Source of the DNA: CAWJNF01 sp963844235
GTDB taxonomy: Bacteria > Actinomycetota > Thermoleophilia > Gaiellales > Gaiellaceae
Reading direction: 5' to 3'
Length of the DNA stretch: 64,000 bases
Assembly: GCA_963844235.1 (NCBI GenBank)
Contig: CAWJNF010000004.1
Location: forward strand, 682,001-746,000
Below the pieces are notes generated by a model. It worked only from the letters and a program-made list of their open reading frames with translations. It had not been told where the DNA came from and did no database searches. Shown here in pieces: positions 17,134 through 24,269 of this stretch (its first letter is position 1; each line of letters starts with the position of its first letter). Made by a program: the position numbers and the translations under genes.

Positions 17134-17919
17134 ATGACGGATCCACTCGCACAGTTCCGCCTCGACGACAAGGTGGCTCTCGTCACCGGAGGGACCGGTG
17201 GCATCGGGCTGCCCCTCGCGAAGGCGCTCGCCGCCGCCGGGGCCAAGGTCGCGGTGCTCGGACGGACGATCGAGCGCGCGAGCGCCGCCCGGGACGAGGT
17301 CGGCGGCGCCGACACGGCGCTCGCTATCGCAGCCGACGTCGCCCAGCGTGAGGAGGCCGATCGCGCCGTGGCCGAGATCGTCGGGCGCTTCGGTCGTCTC
17401 GACGTCCTCGTCAACGGCGTCGGCGGAGGCGGCAGCGGCATCCTGGCGCCGGCCGAGGACTACCCGGAGGAGAAGTGGCGCTGGATCGTCGAGCTCAACC
17501 TGACGTCGGCGCTCTGGCCGTCCGCGGCGGCGGCGCGGCAGATGATCGCCCAGGGGCAGGGAGGCTCCATCCTCAACATCTCGTCGGTTCGAGGCGAGCT
17601 CGCGCTGCGCGCCGGCTACTCGTCGTACGTGGCCGCGAAGGGCGCTCTCAACATGCTCACGAAGCAACATGCGACCGAGTGGGCGCCGCACGGTATCCGC
17701 GTGAACGCGATCTCGCCCACCTTCGTACGAACGCCCCAGGTCGCCGACATGCTGGAGAACAGGGAGTTCTACGAGACGCTCGTGGCGCGCATCCCGCTCG
17801 GGCGGATCGCGGAACCGGAGGATCTCCTTGGCGCGGCGCTCTTCTTCTGTTCCGACGCGTCGGCGTTCGTCACCGGTCAGATCCTGACGCTGGACGGGGG
17901 TCTCACCGCGTGCCAGTGA
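17134..17919 (+). CDS. Short-chain dehydrogenase/reductase
   Basis: 261 residues, classical SDR. Rossmann glycine motif VTGGTGGIGLPLAKAL, NVNGVGGG-type strand (LVNGVGGGGSG), catalytic Ser in ISSVRGELA, YSSYVAAKGAL (Tyr-x3-Lys) and a C-terminal LTLDGGLTACQ. Probably NAD(P)H-dependent oxidoreductase acting on a sugar, alcohol or keto acid. Start ATG 17,134 gives the usual family length; a TATGCT box at 17,061 suggests a short leader. The stop overlaps the pntAA start (GTGA), so it is the first gene of the transhydrogenase operon. Confidence 0.88.
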   Translation: MTDPLAQFRLDDKVALVTGGTGGIGLPLAKALAAAGAKVAVLGRTIERASAARDEVGGADTALAIAADVAQREEADRAVAEIVGRFGRLDVLVNGVGGGGSGILAPAEDYPEEKWRWIVELNLTSALWPSAAAARQMIAQGQGGSILNISSVRGELALRAGYSSYVAAKGALNMLTKQHATEWAPHGIRVNAISPTFVRTPQVADMLENREFYETLVARIPLGRIAEPEDLLGAALFFCSDASAFVTGQILTLDGGLTACQ

Positions 17920-19064
17920 AGGTGGGGGTCGCGAAGGAGGCGGCGCCCGGGGAGCGCCGCGTCCCACTCGTCCCCGACGCAGGGTCAAGGCTCGCTCCCG
18001 CCGGTATCGAGCTTCTCGTCGAGGCCGGTGCGGGAGACCGCGCGTCGTTCCTCGACTCGGCCTACGCGGAGGCCGGCTTCAAGGTGGTTCCGGACGCGGT
18101 CGTGCTCCACCGCCAGGCCGATGTCGTCGTCAGGATTCAGCGGCCCTCCGCCGAGCAGATCGCGCTGCTCCGGCAGGGGCAGGTGCTCGTCGCCATGCTG
18201 CAACCACTCGTGCACCCGGAAGTCGTCCGTCAGATCGCGGCGCGGGGCACGATCGCCTTCTCGATGGACTCGATCCCCAGGATCACGCGCGCGCAGTCGA
18301 TGGACGTCCTCTCCTCGCAGGCGACCGTGGCTGGCTACAAGGCGGTGCTGGCGGCCGCCGGTACCCTCGGCAAGTTCATGCCGATGCTCACCACCGCCGC
18401 CGGAACGGTGCCGCCGGCACGGGTGCTCGTGCTCGGCGCCGGAGTCGCCGGCCTCCAGGCGATCGCGACGGCACGACGCCTCGGTGCGGTCGTTTCCGCT
18501 TTCGACACGCGGCCTGTCGTCAAGGAGCAGGTCGAGAGCCTGGGCGCGACCTTCCTCGAGCTCGACGTGCAGGGCGAGGAAACGGCTGGCGGCTACGCGG
18601 CCCAGCTCAGCGACGAGCAGCACGAGCGCGAGCAGGAGGCGATCGCCGGCTACGTCGCCGAAGCGGACGCCGTCATCACGACCGCGGCGATCCCCGGCAA
18701 GCGCGCGCCGGTGCTCATCACGGACGAGGCGGTGTTCGGCATGCGGCCGGGCTCGGTCATCGTCGACCTCGCCGCCGAGACCGGCGGGAACTGCGAGCTC
18801 ACCGTTCCGGGCGAGACCGTCGTGCGCCACAACGTGACCATCGTGGGCCTACGCAACTGGCCAAGCGAGATGCCGCAGCACGCGAGCCAGATGTACTCCC
18901 GCAACGTCCAGTCCCTCCTGCAACACCTCGTCAAGGACGGTGAGCTCGTGCTGGACTTCGAGGACGAGATCACGCGCGAGACCTGTGTCGCCCGCGACGG
19001 GAGGCCGGCCGGCGAGCCGGAGCTCCCGCCGCAGCCGGTGAGCCACCCGGAGGGGCCGTCATGA
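17916..19064 (+). CDS. pntAA: NAD(P) transhydrogenase subunit alpha part 1
   Basis: 382 residues, the soluble NAD(H)-binding domain I of proton-translocating transhydrogenase, which uses proton motive force to pass hydride from NADH to NADP+. Visible: KVGVAKEAAPGERRVPLVP start, MLQPLVHPE, SMDSIPRITRAQSMD (family signature), Rossmann LVLGAGVAGLQAIATARRLGA and the VTIVGLRNWPSEMP loop. Start at GTG 17,916 overlaps the SDR stop; GTG 17,910 is also possible. It lacks the membrane part, which is encoded separately as pntAB. Confidence 0.93.
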   Translation: MKVGVAKEAAPGERRVPLVPDAGSRLAPAGIELLVEAGAGDRASFLDSAYAEAGFKVVPDAVVLHRQADVVVRIQRPSAEQIALLRQGQVLVAMLQPLVHPEVVRQIAARGTIAFSMDSIPRITRAQSMDVLSSQATVAGYKAVLAAAGTLGKFMPMLTTAAGTVPPARVLVLGAGVAGLQAIATARRLGAVVSAFDTRPVVKEQVESLGATFLELDVQGEETAGGYAAQLSDEQHEREQEAIAGYVAEADAVITTAAIPGKRAPVLITDEAVFGMRPGSVIVDLAAETGGNCELTVPGETVVRHNVTIVGLRNWPSEMPQHASQMYSRNVQSLLQHLVKDGELVLDFEDEITRETCVARDGRPAGEPELPPQPVSHPEGPS

Positions 19065-19237
19065 GGCCGCCGGGAAGCCTCGGCCCCACGCGGGCTCCTC
19101 AGGCGCCGGCTGGGCACGGGGCCGGAGGGCACAGTATGTGGAATACGGCCCGAAGGCACCGGGCCCAGAGCGGTGTCAGGCACGGCGGAGCCGGGCTTTG
19201 CCCGGCGGAAGCCGCTGCCGGTGAGGAGCCCGCGTGA
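19061..19237 (+). other. 58-codon open frame filling the pntAA-pntAB spacer
   Basis: An ATG-to-TGA frame overlaps the pntAA stop at its start (ATGA) and the pntAB start at its end (GTGA), exactly bridging a 169-nt spacer. The peptide is Gly/Pro/Ala/His-rich low complexity (begins MRPPGSLGPTRAPQAPAGHG), unlike a folded protein. The spacer contains a hairpin CCGGGC-TTT-GCCCGG and a GGTGTCAGGCAC word, which looks repeat-derived. It may simply be an inserted repeat kept in frame so ribosomes can read through. Confidence 0.35.
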
Positions 19238-19548
19238 GCGCTGAGCTGATCGCGTCGATCACGATCCTCGTGGTCTCGGCCTTCCTCGGCATCGAGCTGA
19301 TCTCGCGCGTCCCGACGCTGCTGCACACGCCGCTCATGTCGGGCACGAACGCCATCCACGGGATCGTGCTCATCGGCGGGATGCTCATCCTCGGCTCGGC
19401 CGACTCGAGCCTCGAGAAGACGCTCGCGTTCATCGCCGTCGTCTTCGGGACGATCAACATCGTCGGCGGCTTCCTCGTCACCGACCGGATGCTCGACATG
19501 TTCAAGCGCAAGAAGGACGAGCCGGCAGATACCTCCGAGCAGCCGTGA
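19234..19548 (+). CDS. pntAB: NAD(P) transhydrogenase subunit alpha part 2
   Basis: 104 residues with three membrane helices; the membrane segment that is fused to the alpha subunit in enteric enzymes. Signature HTPLMSGTNAIHGIVLIG, then GFLVTDRMLDMFKRKK, match the family. Start GTG 19,234 overlaps the end of the preceding small frame; the last 4 nt overlap the pntB start (GTGA). Confidence 0.93.
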   Translation: MSAELIASITILVVSAFLGIELISRVPTLLHTPLMSGTNAIHGIVLIGGMLILGSADSSLEKTLAFIAVVFGTINIVGGFLVTDRMLDMFKRKKDEPADTSEQP

Positions 19549-20945
19549 CCCTCGCCCTCTCGCAGAACGTCATCAACCTCATGTACGTCGTCGCCGCGGT
19601 CGGCCTGATCCTCGGCATCAAGGGGCTTTCCCATCCCGCAACGGCGCGCCGAGGGAACCTGATCGCCGCCGCGGGGATGATCATCGCGATCGCGTTCACG
19701 TTCGCCTCGCCGGCCATCGACTCGTACTGGCTCATCATCGTCGGGATCGTGGTCGGCACGGTGATCGGGGCCGTCTCCGCCCGCAAGGTGAAGATGACCG
19801 CGATGCCGCAGATGGTGGCGCTGTTCAACGGCGTCGGCGGGGGCGCGGCGGCCCTGATCGCGGCCTCGGAGTTCCATCGGCTGACGCCGCCGCCCGAGCA
19901 CGTCTCCGCCGACACGATCGCCGCGATCATGTTCTCTGCCCTCATCGGCTCCATCAGCTTCTCGGGCAGCATGGTGGCGTTCGCGAAGCTGCAGGAGCTC
20001 GTGACCGGCTCGCCCATCACGTTCCCGGGCCAGCAGGTGGCGAACGGGCTGCTGATCGCCGTCACCCTCGCCTTCGCGGTCCTCGCCGCAGCGACCGAGA
20101 CGGGCATCTGGATGGTGCTGCTGCTCGTGCTCGCGCTTCTCTTCGGCGTCCTGCTCGTGCTGCCCATCGGCGGCGCGGACATGCCGGTCGTGATCTCGTT
20201 CCTGAACGCGTTCACGGGCCTCGCCGCCGCGTCGAGCGGCTTCGTGCTCGACAACAGCGCGCTCATCATCGGAGGGACGCTCGTGGGCGCCTCGGGCACC
20301 CTGCTCACGATCCTGATGGGGCGGGCGATGAACCGCTCGCTCGCGAACGTGCTCTTCTCCGCCTTCGGACAGGCGCCGACCGGGGCGGCCGCGGCCGCTG
20401 CGACCGATGGCCAGACGGTGCGCGAGGTCTCGCCCGACGACCTCGCCGTGATGCTCAGCTACGCACGGCAGGTATTAGTCGTGCCGGGCTACGGGCTCGC
20501 GGTCGCTCAGGCTCAGCACGCTGTTCGCGAGCTGGCCGACCTGCTCGAGGGGAAGGGCGTACACGTGAAGTACGCGATCCACCCCGTCGCCGGCCGGATG
20601 CCCGGTCACATGAACGTGCTCCTGGCCGAGGCGGACGTGCCCTACCCGGCGCTGCTCGACATGGAGGACGCGAACCCGGAGTTCCCCCGCACCGACGTGG
20701 CGCTGGTCATCGGCGCCAACGACGTCACGAACCCGGCGGCACGGACGAACCGCGAGAGCCCGCTCTACGGCATGCCGATCCTCGACGTCGACCGGGCGCA
20801 GAACGTCGTCGTCCTCAAGCGCTCCATGGCGGCGGGCTTCGCCGGGGTCGACAACGAGCTCTACTTCAACCCGCGCTGCGCGATGCTTTTCGGCGACGCC
20901 AAGGCCTCCCTCGAGAAGCTGATCGCCGCGGCGAGGATGCTCTGA
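19545..20945 (+). CDS. pntB: NAD(P) transhydrogenase subunit beta
   Basis: 466 residues. N-terminal 9-helix membrane domain II with MTAMPQMVALFNGVGGGAAALIA and the GSVIAFGKLQ-type MVAFAKLQELVTG; C-terminal NADP(H)-binding domain III from about 290 with VPGYGLAVAQAQH, HPVAGRMPGHMNVLLAEA and VIGANDVTNPAA. Completes a four-gene coupled set SDR-pntAA-pntAB-pntB, which couples NADPH supply to the membrane potential. Confidence 0.95.
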   Translation: MTLALSQNVINLMYVVAAVGLILGIKGLSHPATARRGNLIAAAGMIIAIAFTFASPAIDSYWLIIVGIVVGTVIGAVSARKVKMTAMPQMVALFNGVGGGAAALIAASEFHRLTPPPEHVSADTIAAIMFSALIGSISFSGSMVAFAKLQELVTGSPITFPGQQVANGLLIAVTLAFAVLAAATETGIWMVLLLVLALLFGVLLVLPIGGADMPVVISFLNAFTGLAAASSGFVLDNSALIIGGTLVGASGTLLTILMGRAMNRSLANVLFSAFGQAPTGAAAAAATDGQTVREVSPDDLAVMLSYARQVLVVPGYGLAVAQAQHAVRELADLLEGKGVHVKYAIHPVAGRMPGHMNVLLAEADVPYPALLDMEDANPEFPRTDVALVIGANDVTNPAARTNRESPLYGMPILDVDRAQNVVVLKRSMAAGFAGVDNELYFNPRCAMLFGDAKASLEKLIAAARML

Positions 20946-20997
20946 GCGCCACCCCGGGCTGGACGGTGCCGCGTCGGTTCCGCGCCGCCTTCGGCTA

Positions 20998-21217
20998 GAT
21001 GGTTGATTCCATGAGATCCGCCTGCGCCGGGGCGGCAGCTGGCCGCTCTGGGACGGGAGGCCGGGGCGCGGGCGAGGCTGGACGCCTCGGCAAGCCCCGG
21101 CCTCGCGAAGCGCACGGCCTGTCTGAGAGGCCCCACGGCCTCTCAGACAGAGACGGAAGCGGCCGAGACGCGCCAGATGTCGCATCCGGCCGCGCGTGGA
21201 TCGTGGAATCAACCATC
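20998..21217. other. Highly structured 220-bp element (ncRNA or MITE-like)
   Basis: Closed by perfect 14-bp inverted repeats at 20,998-21,011 and 21,204-21,217, extendable to 17 pairs as RNA with one G-U. Inside: a 10-bp stem (21,057-21,066 with 21,095-21,104) capped by a 6-bp stem CGAGGC/GCCTCG, then a perfect 14-bp hairpin (21,119-21,132 with 21,137-21,150) with a CCAC loop. It follows pntB by 52 bp and ends just before a DUF6544-like gene. The nested layout fits a structured RNA or a non-autonomous transposable element. There is no poly-T run, so it is not a standard terminator. Confidence 0.6.
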
Positions 21218-21225
21218 GAGGCCAG

Positions 21226-21867
21226 TTGAGCCAAGCGCGCGATCCGTTCGAGCGCTACGTCGAGGCACTGGGCGCCCGAGCATCCGCGGACTTCGTCGAG
21301 GCCGGGGGTCGCGGCGGCATCCGGCAGCCGATCGCAGGCTCCCTCGGATTCTGGCTGCCGATGACCTGGTCCGTGCACATCGTGCCCGGAAGCGAGTTCG
21401 TGTTCCTCGCTCGCGTCCGCGTGGCCGGAATCCCGCTCGGCTCCGGAGGCGAGGAGTTGCGCGACGGACGCGGCCGGTTCCGTACGGGCCGCCGCTTCCT
21501 CGACGGACGCCTGGTCGACCGCTCCCATTACGCGCTCCTCTGGGCCTGGTCGCTGCTGCTCGCACCCGCCTTCGCGATCCGTCGCGAGGGCGTGATCGTC
21601 GAGCCGGATGGGGAGCACGGCGTGCGCCTTGCTTACCCCTACGAGGCCGAGACGTGGGAGTGCGCGCTTCGCTTCGATCCCGAGACCGGCCTCCTTCGCC
21701 GCCTGGACACACATCGCGACGATGCGGCAACGGGCCGGGCACGACGCTGGTCGGCCGCGGTCGAGCGCTGGGAGACGCGCGACGGGCACCCGTTGCCGGC
21801 ACGCGTCATGACCCGCTGGGACACGACCCCCGCGGTGCGCCTCGACGTTGCCCGGCTGAACCTGTAG
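21226..21867 (+). CDS. DUF6544-like protein
   Basis: About 213 residues from TTG 21,226; the frame is open a little further upstream into the structured element (ATG or GTG near 21,196), so the start is unsure. Soluble, beta-rich, with WLPMTWSVHIVPGSEFVFLARVRVAG and a DGRLVDRSHYALLWAWSLLLAPA segment. The pattern and C-terminal PLPARVMTRWDTTPAVRLDVARLNL-type ending recall DUF6544/DUF6920 proteins of unknown function. Stop is immediately followed by the second REP-like unit. Confidence 0.65.
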   Translation: MSQARDPFERYVEALGARASADFVEAGGRGGIRQPIAGSLGFWLPMTWSVHIVPGSEFVFLARVRVAGIPLGSGGEELRDGRGRFRTGRRFLDGRLVDRSHYALLWAWSLLLAPAFAIRREGVIVEPDGEHGVRLAYPYEAETWECALRFDPETGLLRRLDTHRDDAATGRARRWSAAVERWETRDGHPLPARVMTRWDTTPAVRLDVARLNL

Positions 21868-21868
21868 A

Positions 21869-21885
21869 GCCGGATCTCGTCCGGC
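21869..21885. repeat. Second copy of the REP-like palindromic unit
   Basis: GCCGGATCTCGTCCGGC, a 7-bp stem hairpin, begins 2 bp after the stop of the preceding gene. Its flank CCGCCGACCGGCCGAG matches the copy at 6,902 (CCGCCGCCTGGCCAAG). Same orientation and same position relative to a stop codon. Confidence 0.6.
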
Positions 21886-21960
21886 CCGCCGACCGGCCGA
21901 GCTACGCCCCGCGCCTCCCGCCGGATCGTGGTCAGATCACCCGCCGCTAGACGGCGCCTC

Positions 21961-22001
21961 TTGTCATATCGACATCTATCGTTATGATGTTTGTCGATAT
22001 G
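21961..22001 (+). promoter_or_regulatory. arsR promoter and operator
   Basis: TTGTCA at 21,961 and TATGAT at 21,983 form a promoter with a 16-bp spacer. Perfect inverted arms CATATCGACA (21,965-21,974) and TGTCGATATG (21,992-22,001) bracket the -10 box and reach the start codon, the geometry expected for ArsR repression. Predicted transcription start is about 21,995, giving almost no leader. Confidence 0.75.
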
Positions 22002-22340
22002 AAGCTGCTCGACACGATCGACTGTTGCCGCCCTCTGGGCGCGCCGGCACTGTCCGACGACGAGGCGGGCGCTACAGCCGCGCTCTTCAAGGCGCTGGCC
22101 GACCCCGCCCGCGTGAAGATCGTCAACATCGTCGCGACGAGCGACGAGCCCGTCTGCGCGTGCGAGTTCATCCCGGCACTCGGGCTCACACAGGCGACCG
22201 TGAGCCACCACTTGAAGCGGCTCACCGAGGTCGGTCTGCTGGAGCGCGAGCAGCGCGGCAAATGGGCGTTCTTCTCCCTCAATCCGGACGCGGCGGCGCT
22301 GCTCGCCGGCGTCGTCCGCTTGCCCGAGGAGGTTCGATGA
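21999..22340 (+). CDS. arsR: ArsR/SmtB family arsenic-responsive repressor
   Basis: 113 residues. Winged helix with ALFKALADPARVKIVNIV and LGLTQATVSHHLKRLTEVGLLE (recognition helix) then a RGKWAFFSLN wing. Cys53 and Cys55 in EPVCACEF match the ArsR metalloid-binding CxC; Cys9-Cys10 near the N-terminus may supply a third ligand, as in some N-terminal-Cys variants. ATG 21,999 is chosen because the promoter predicts a start of transcription 4 nt before it; ATG 21,984 is in frame but lies inside the -10 box. Overlaps arsM by 4 nt. Confidence 0.9.
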   Translation: MKLLDTIDCCRPLGAPALSDDEAGATAALFKALADPARVKIVNIVATSDEPVCACEFIPALGLTQATVSHHLKRLTEVGLLEREQRGKWAFFSLNPDAAALLAGVVRLPEEVR

Positions 22341-23164
22341 GCACCGAAACAGCCGACAGCCTGCGCGAGGAAGTGCGCCGAAAGTACGCCGAGGCGGCCC
22401 GCGCAGCCGGCGAGGGCGCGACCTCGAGCTGCGGGAGCGGCTCGTGCTGTGGCGAGGTCGCTTCGAGCGCCGACTTCGGTGAGGCGCTCTACAGCGCCGA
22501 GGAGCGAGGCGGGCTCCCGGAGACGGCCACATCCGCCAGCCTGGGGTGCGGCAACCCGGCCGCCGTCGCCGAGCTCGAGGAAGGCGACGTCGTGCTCGAT
22601 CTCGGCTCCGGAGGCGGGATCGACGTGATCCTGTCCGCAAGGCGGGTCGGGCCCACCGGCGTCGTCTACGGGCTCGACATGACGGACGAGATGCTGGCGC
22701 TGGCGCAGCGAAACTCCCGCGAGGCCGGTATGCGGAACGTTCATTTCCTCAAGGGCGTGATCGAGGCCATCCCACTTCCGGCGGAGTCGATCGACGTGGT
22801 CATCTCGAATTGCGTCGTCAACCTTTCGGTCGACAAGTCGGCCGTCCTGACCGAGATGGCCCGCGTCCTGACGCCGGGCGGCCGGATCGGAATCAGCGAC
22901 GTGGTCGCCGAGGACCGGCTTACCGCCGAGGAGCGGGCAGCGCGTGGTAGCTACGTGGGTTGCATCGCCGGGGCGCTCTCGAAGGGTGAGTACGAGGCGG
23001 GTCTCGAGGCGGCCGGCTTCTCCGACGTCACCGTCGACTTCACCCACGAGGTGGCAGACGGGATCCACGGCGCGATCGTCAAGGCGCGTAAGCCTGTTGG
23101 GTCGGTCCCGCGCCACGGCGCCAAGGCGCTCCCGCTCGCGAAGGCGGCGGCCGGCTGCTGCTGA
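22337..23164 (+). CDS. arsM: Arsenite S-adenosylmethionine methyltransferase
   Basis: 275 residues. Methylates As(III) to methylarsenicals. N-terminal Cys-rich stretch CGSGSCCG (32-39), SAM site VLDLGSGGGIDV (87-97), and the three conserved arsenite-binding cysteines: Cys71 in SLGCGNP, Cys159 in SNCVVNLS and Cys209 in YVGCIAGAL. Ends in a Cys-Cys pair. Strong GAGGAGG ribosome site 5 nt before ATG 22,337, which overlaps the arsR stop. Confidence 0.95.
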   Translation: MSTETADSLREEVRRKYAEAARAAGEGATSSCGSGSCCGEVASSADFGEALYSAEERGGLPETATSASLGCGNPAAVAELEEGDVVLDLGSGGGIDVILSARRVGPTGVVYGLDMTDEMLALAQRNSREAGMRNVHFLKGVIEAIPLPAESIDVVISNCVVNLSVDKSAVLTEMARVLTPGGRIGISDVVAEDRLTAEERAARGSYVGCIAGALSKGEYEAGLEAAGFSDVTVDFTHEVADGIHGAIVKARKPVGSVPRHGAKALPLAKAAAGCC

Positions 23165-23169
23165 GTCGG

Positions 23170-23867
23170 ATGCGCCCGCTCACGCGCATCCTCGCCGCCG
23201 AGGCGATCGGCACTTTCACGCTCGTCTTCGCCGGCGCGGGGGCGGTGATGGTGGACGCGAAGACGCAGGCGCTCGGCCAGGTGGGCATCGCGATCACGTT
23301 CGGGCTCGTGATCGCGGCGATGATCTACGCGGTCGGCCATATCTCGGGCGCGCACCTCAACCCGGCCGTCTCCTTCGCATTCGCGCTGACGCGCCACTTC
23401 CCGTGGACTCGTGTCGGCGCCTACTGGGCGGCTCAGGTCGCGGGCGCGCTCGCGGCCGCGGTTCTCCTGCGGGCACTGCTCGGCGACGTGGGAAACGTCG
23501 GCGCGACAGTGCCGTCCGGCTCCGACGGGCAGTCGTTCGTCTGGGAGATCGTGCTGACGTTCTTCCTCATGTTCGTCGTCGTCGCCGTCGCGACCGACAC
23601 TCGCGCCGTCGGCGAAGCGGCGGCGCTCGCGATCGGGGGAACCGTCGGCCTCGACGCGATGTTCGGGGACCGATCTCCGGAGCGTCGATGAACCCGGCGC
23701 GTTCCCTGGGCCCGGGACTCGTCGCCGGCGAGCTCTCGACTCTTTGGATCTACCTCGTCGCTCCGCCGCTCGGAGCCGCGCTGGGTGCGCTGTCCTACCA
23801 GCTGATACGTGGACAGCGAGACCACCCGACGGCGCTTCACGGAAAGGAAGAGAAGGGTTCCGCGTGA
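23170..23867 (+). pseudogene. aqpS: Aquaglyceroporin (AqpS-like) interrupted by one frameshift
   Basis: MIP-family channel between arsM and arsC, the position of AqpS, which exports arsenite formed by ArsC. The first frame gives 5 helices and the first NPA (HLNPAVS); it stops at 23,691 after FGDRSPERR. In the next phase the sequence continues as GGPISGASMNPARSLGPGLV, carrying the second NPA-type motif and the last helix, and stops at 23,867, overlapping arsC. Adding one G to the GGGG run at 23,665-23,668 restores a 233-residue channel. Either a sequencing deletion in a homopolymer or a fresh inactivation. Confidence 0.82.
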
Positions 23868-24262
23868 GTCGCGTCCTCTTCGTGTGCGTTGCGAACAGCG
23901 GTCGTTCGGTGATGGCCGAGAGGCTGTTCCGCCGCGCCGCGCACGGCCGCCACGTGTCACGCTCTGCGGGAAGCCGACCGGGGGAGTCGGTTCATCCGGG
24001 CGTCCTGGAGGCGCTCATCGAGGTGGGCATCGACGCCTCCGATCATGTCCCGAGAGCGCTCGCTGCGGCGGACGTCGACTGGGCCGACGTCGTCGTCGCG
24101 GCGTGCGACGACGCGTGCCCGCACGTTCCGGGCAAGCCGTTCCTATCCTGGGGCCTCGCCGACCCGAAGGACCGACCCCTCGACGAGGTGCGGGCGATCC
24201 GCGACGACATCGACCGCCGCGTTGACGACCTCGTGGCGAGGCTCAACCTCGGAGCGCTCTAA
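23864..24262 (+). CDS. arsC: Arsenate reductase, low-molecular-weight phosphatase fold
   Basis: 132 residues from GTG 23,864 (GTGA overlap with the channel gene). P-loop FVCVANSGRSVMAE with Cys8 and Arg14 (C-x5-R), then RSAGSRPGESVHPGVLEAL and a VVAACDDACP segment that supplies further Cys at the expected position for disulfide relay, and WGLADPKD with the general acid Asp. In actinobacteria this class uses mycothiol or thioredoxin. Last gene of the ars operon. Confidence 0.92.
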   Translation: MSRVLFVCVANSGRSVMAERLFRRAAHGRHVSRSAGSRPGESVHPGVLEALIEVGIDASDHVPRALAAADVDWADVVVAACDDACPHVPGKPFLSWGLADPKDRPLDEVRAIRDDIDRRVDDLVARLNLGAL

Positions 24263-24269
24263 CCCCTCC

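Noticed and set aside
15769..17988. 739-codon minus-strand frame over the MFS/SDR region
   Set aside because: Overlaps three well-supported genes in other phases; no conserved pattern.
20998..21229. 76-codon frame across the structured element
   Set aside because: Its peptide is a by-product of the hairpins (repeated RLSER/SDR-like words) and it has no ribosome site.
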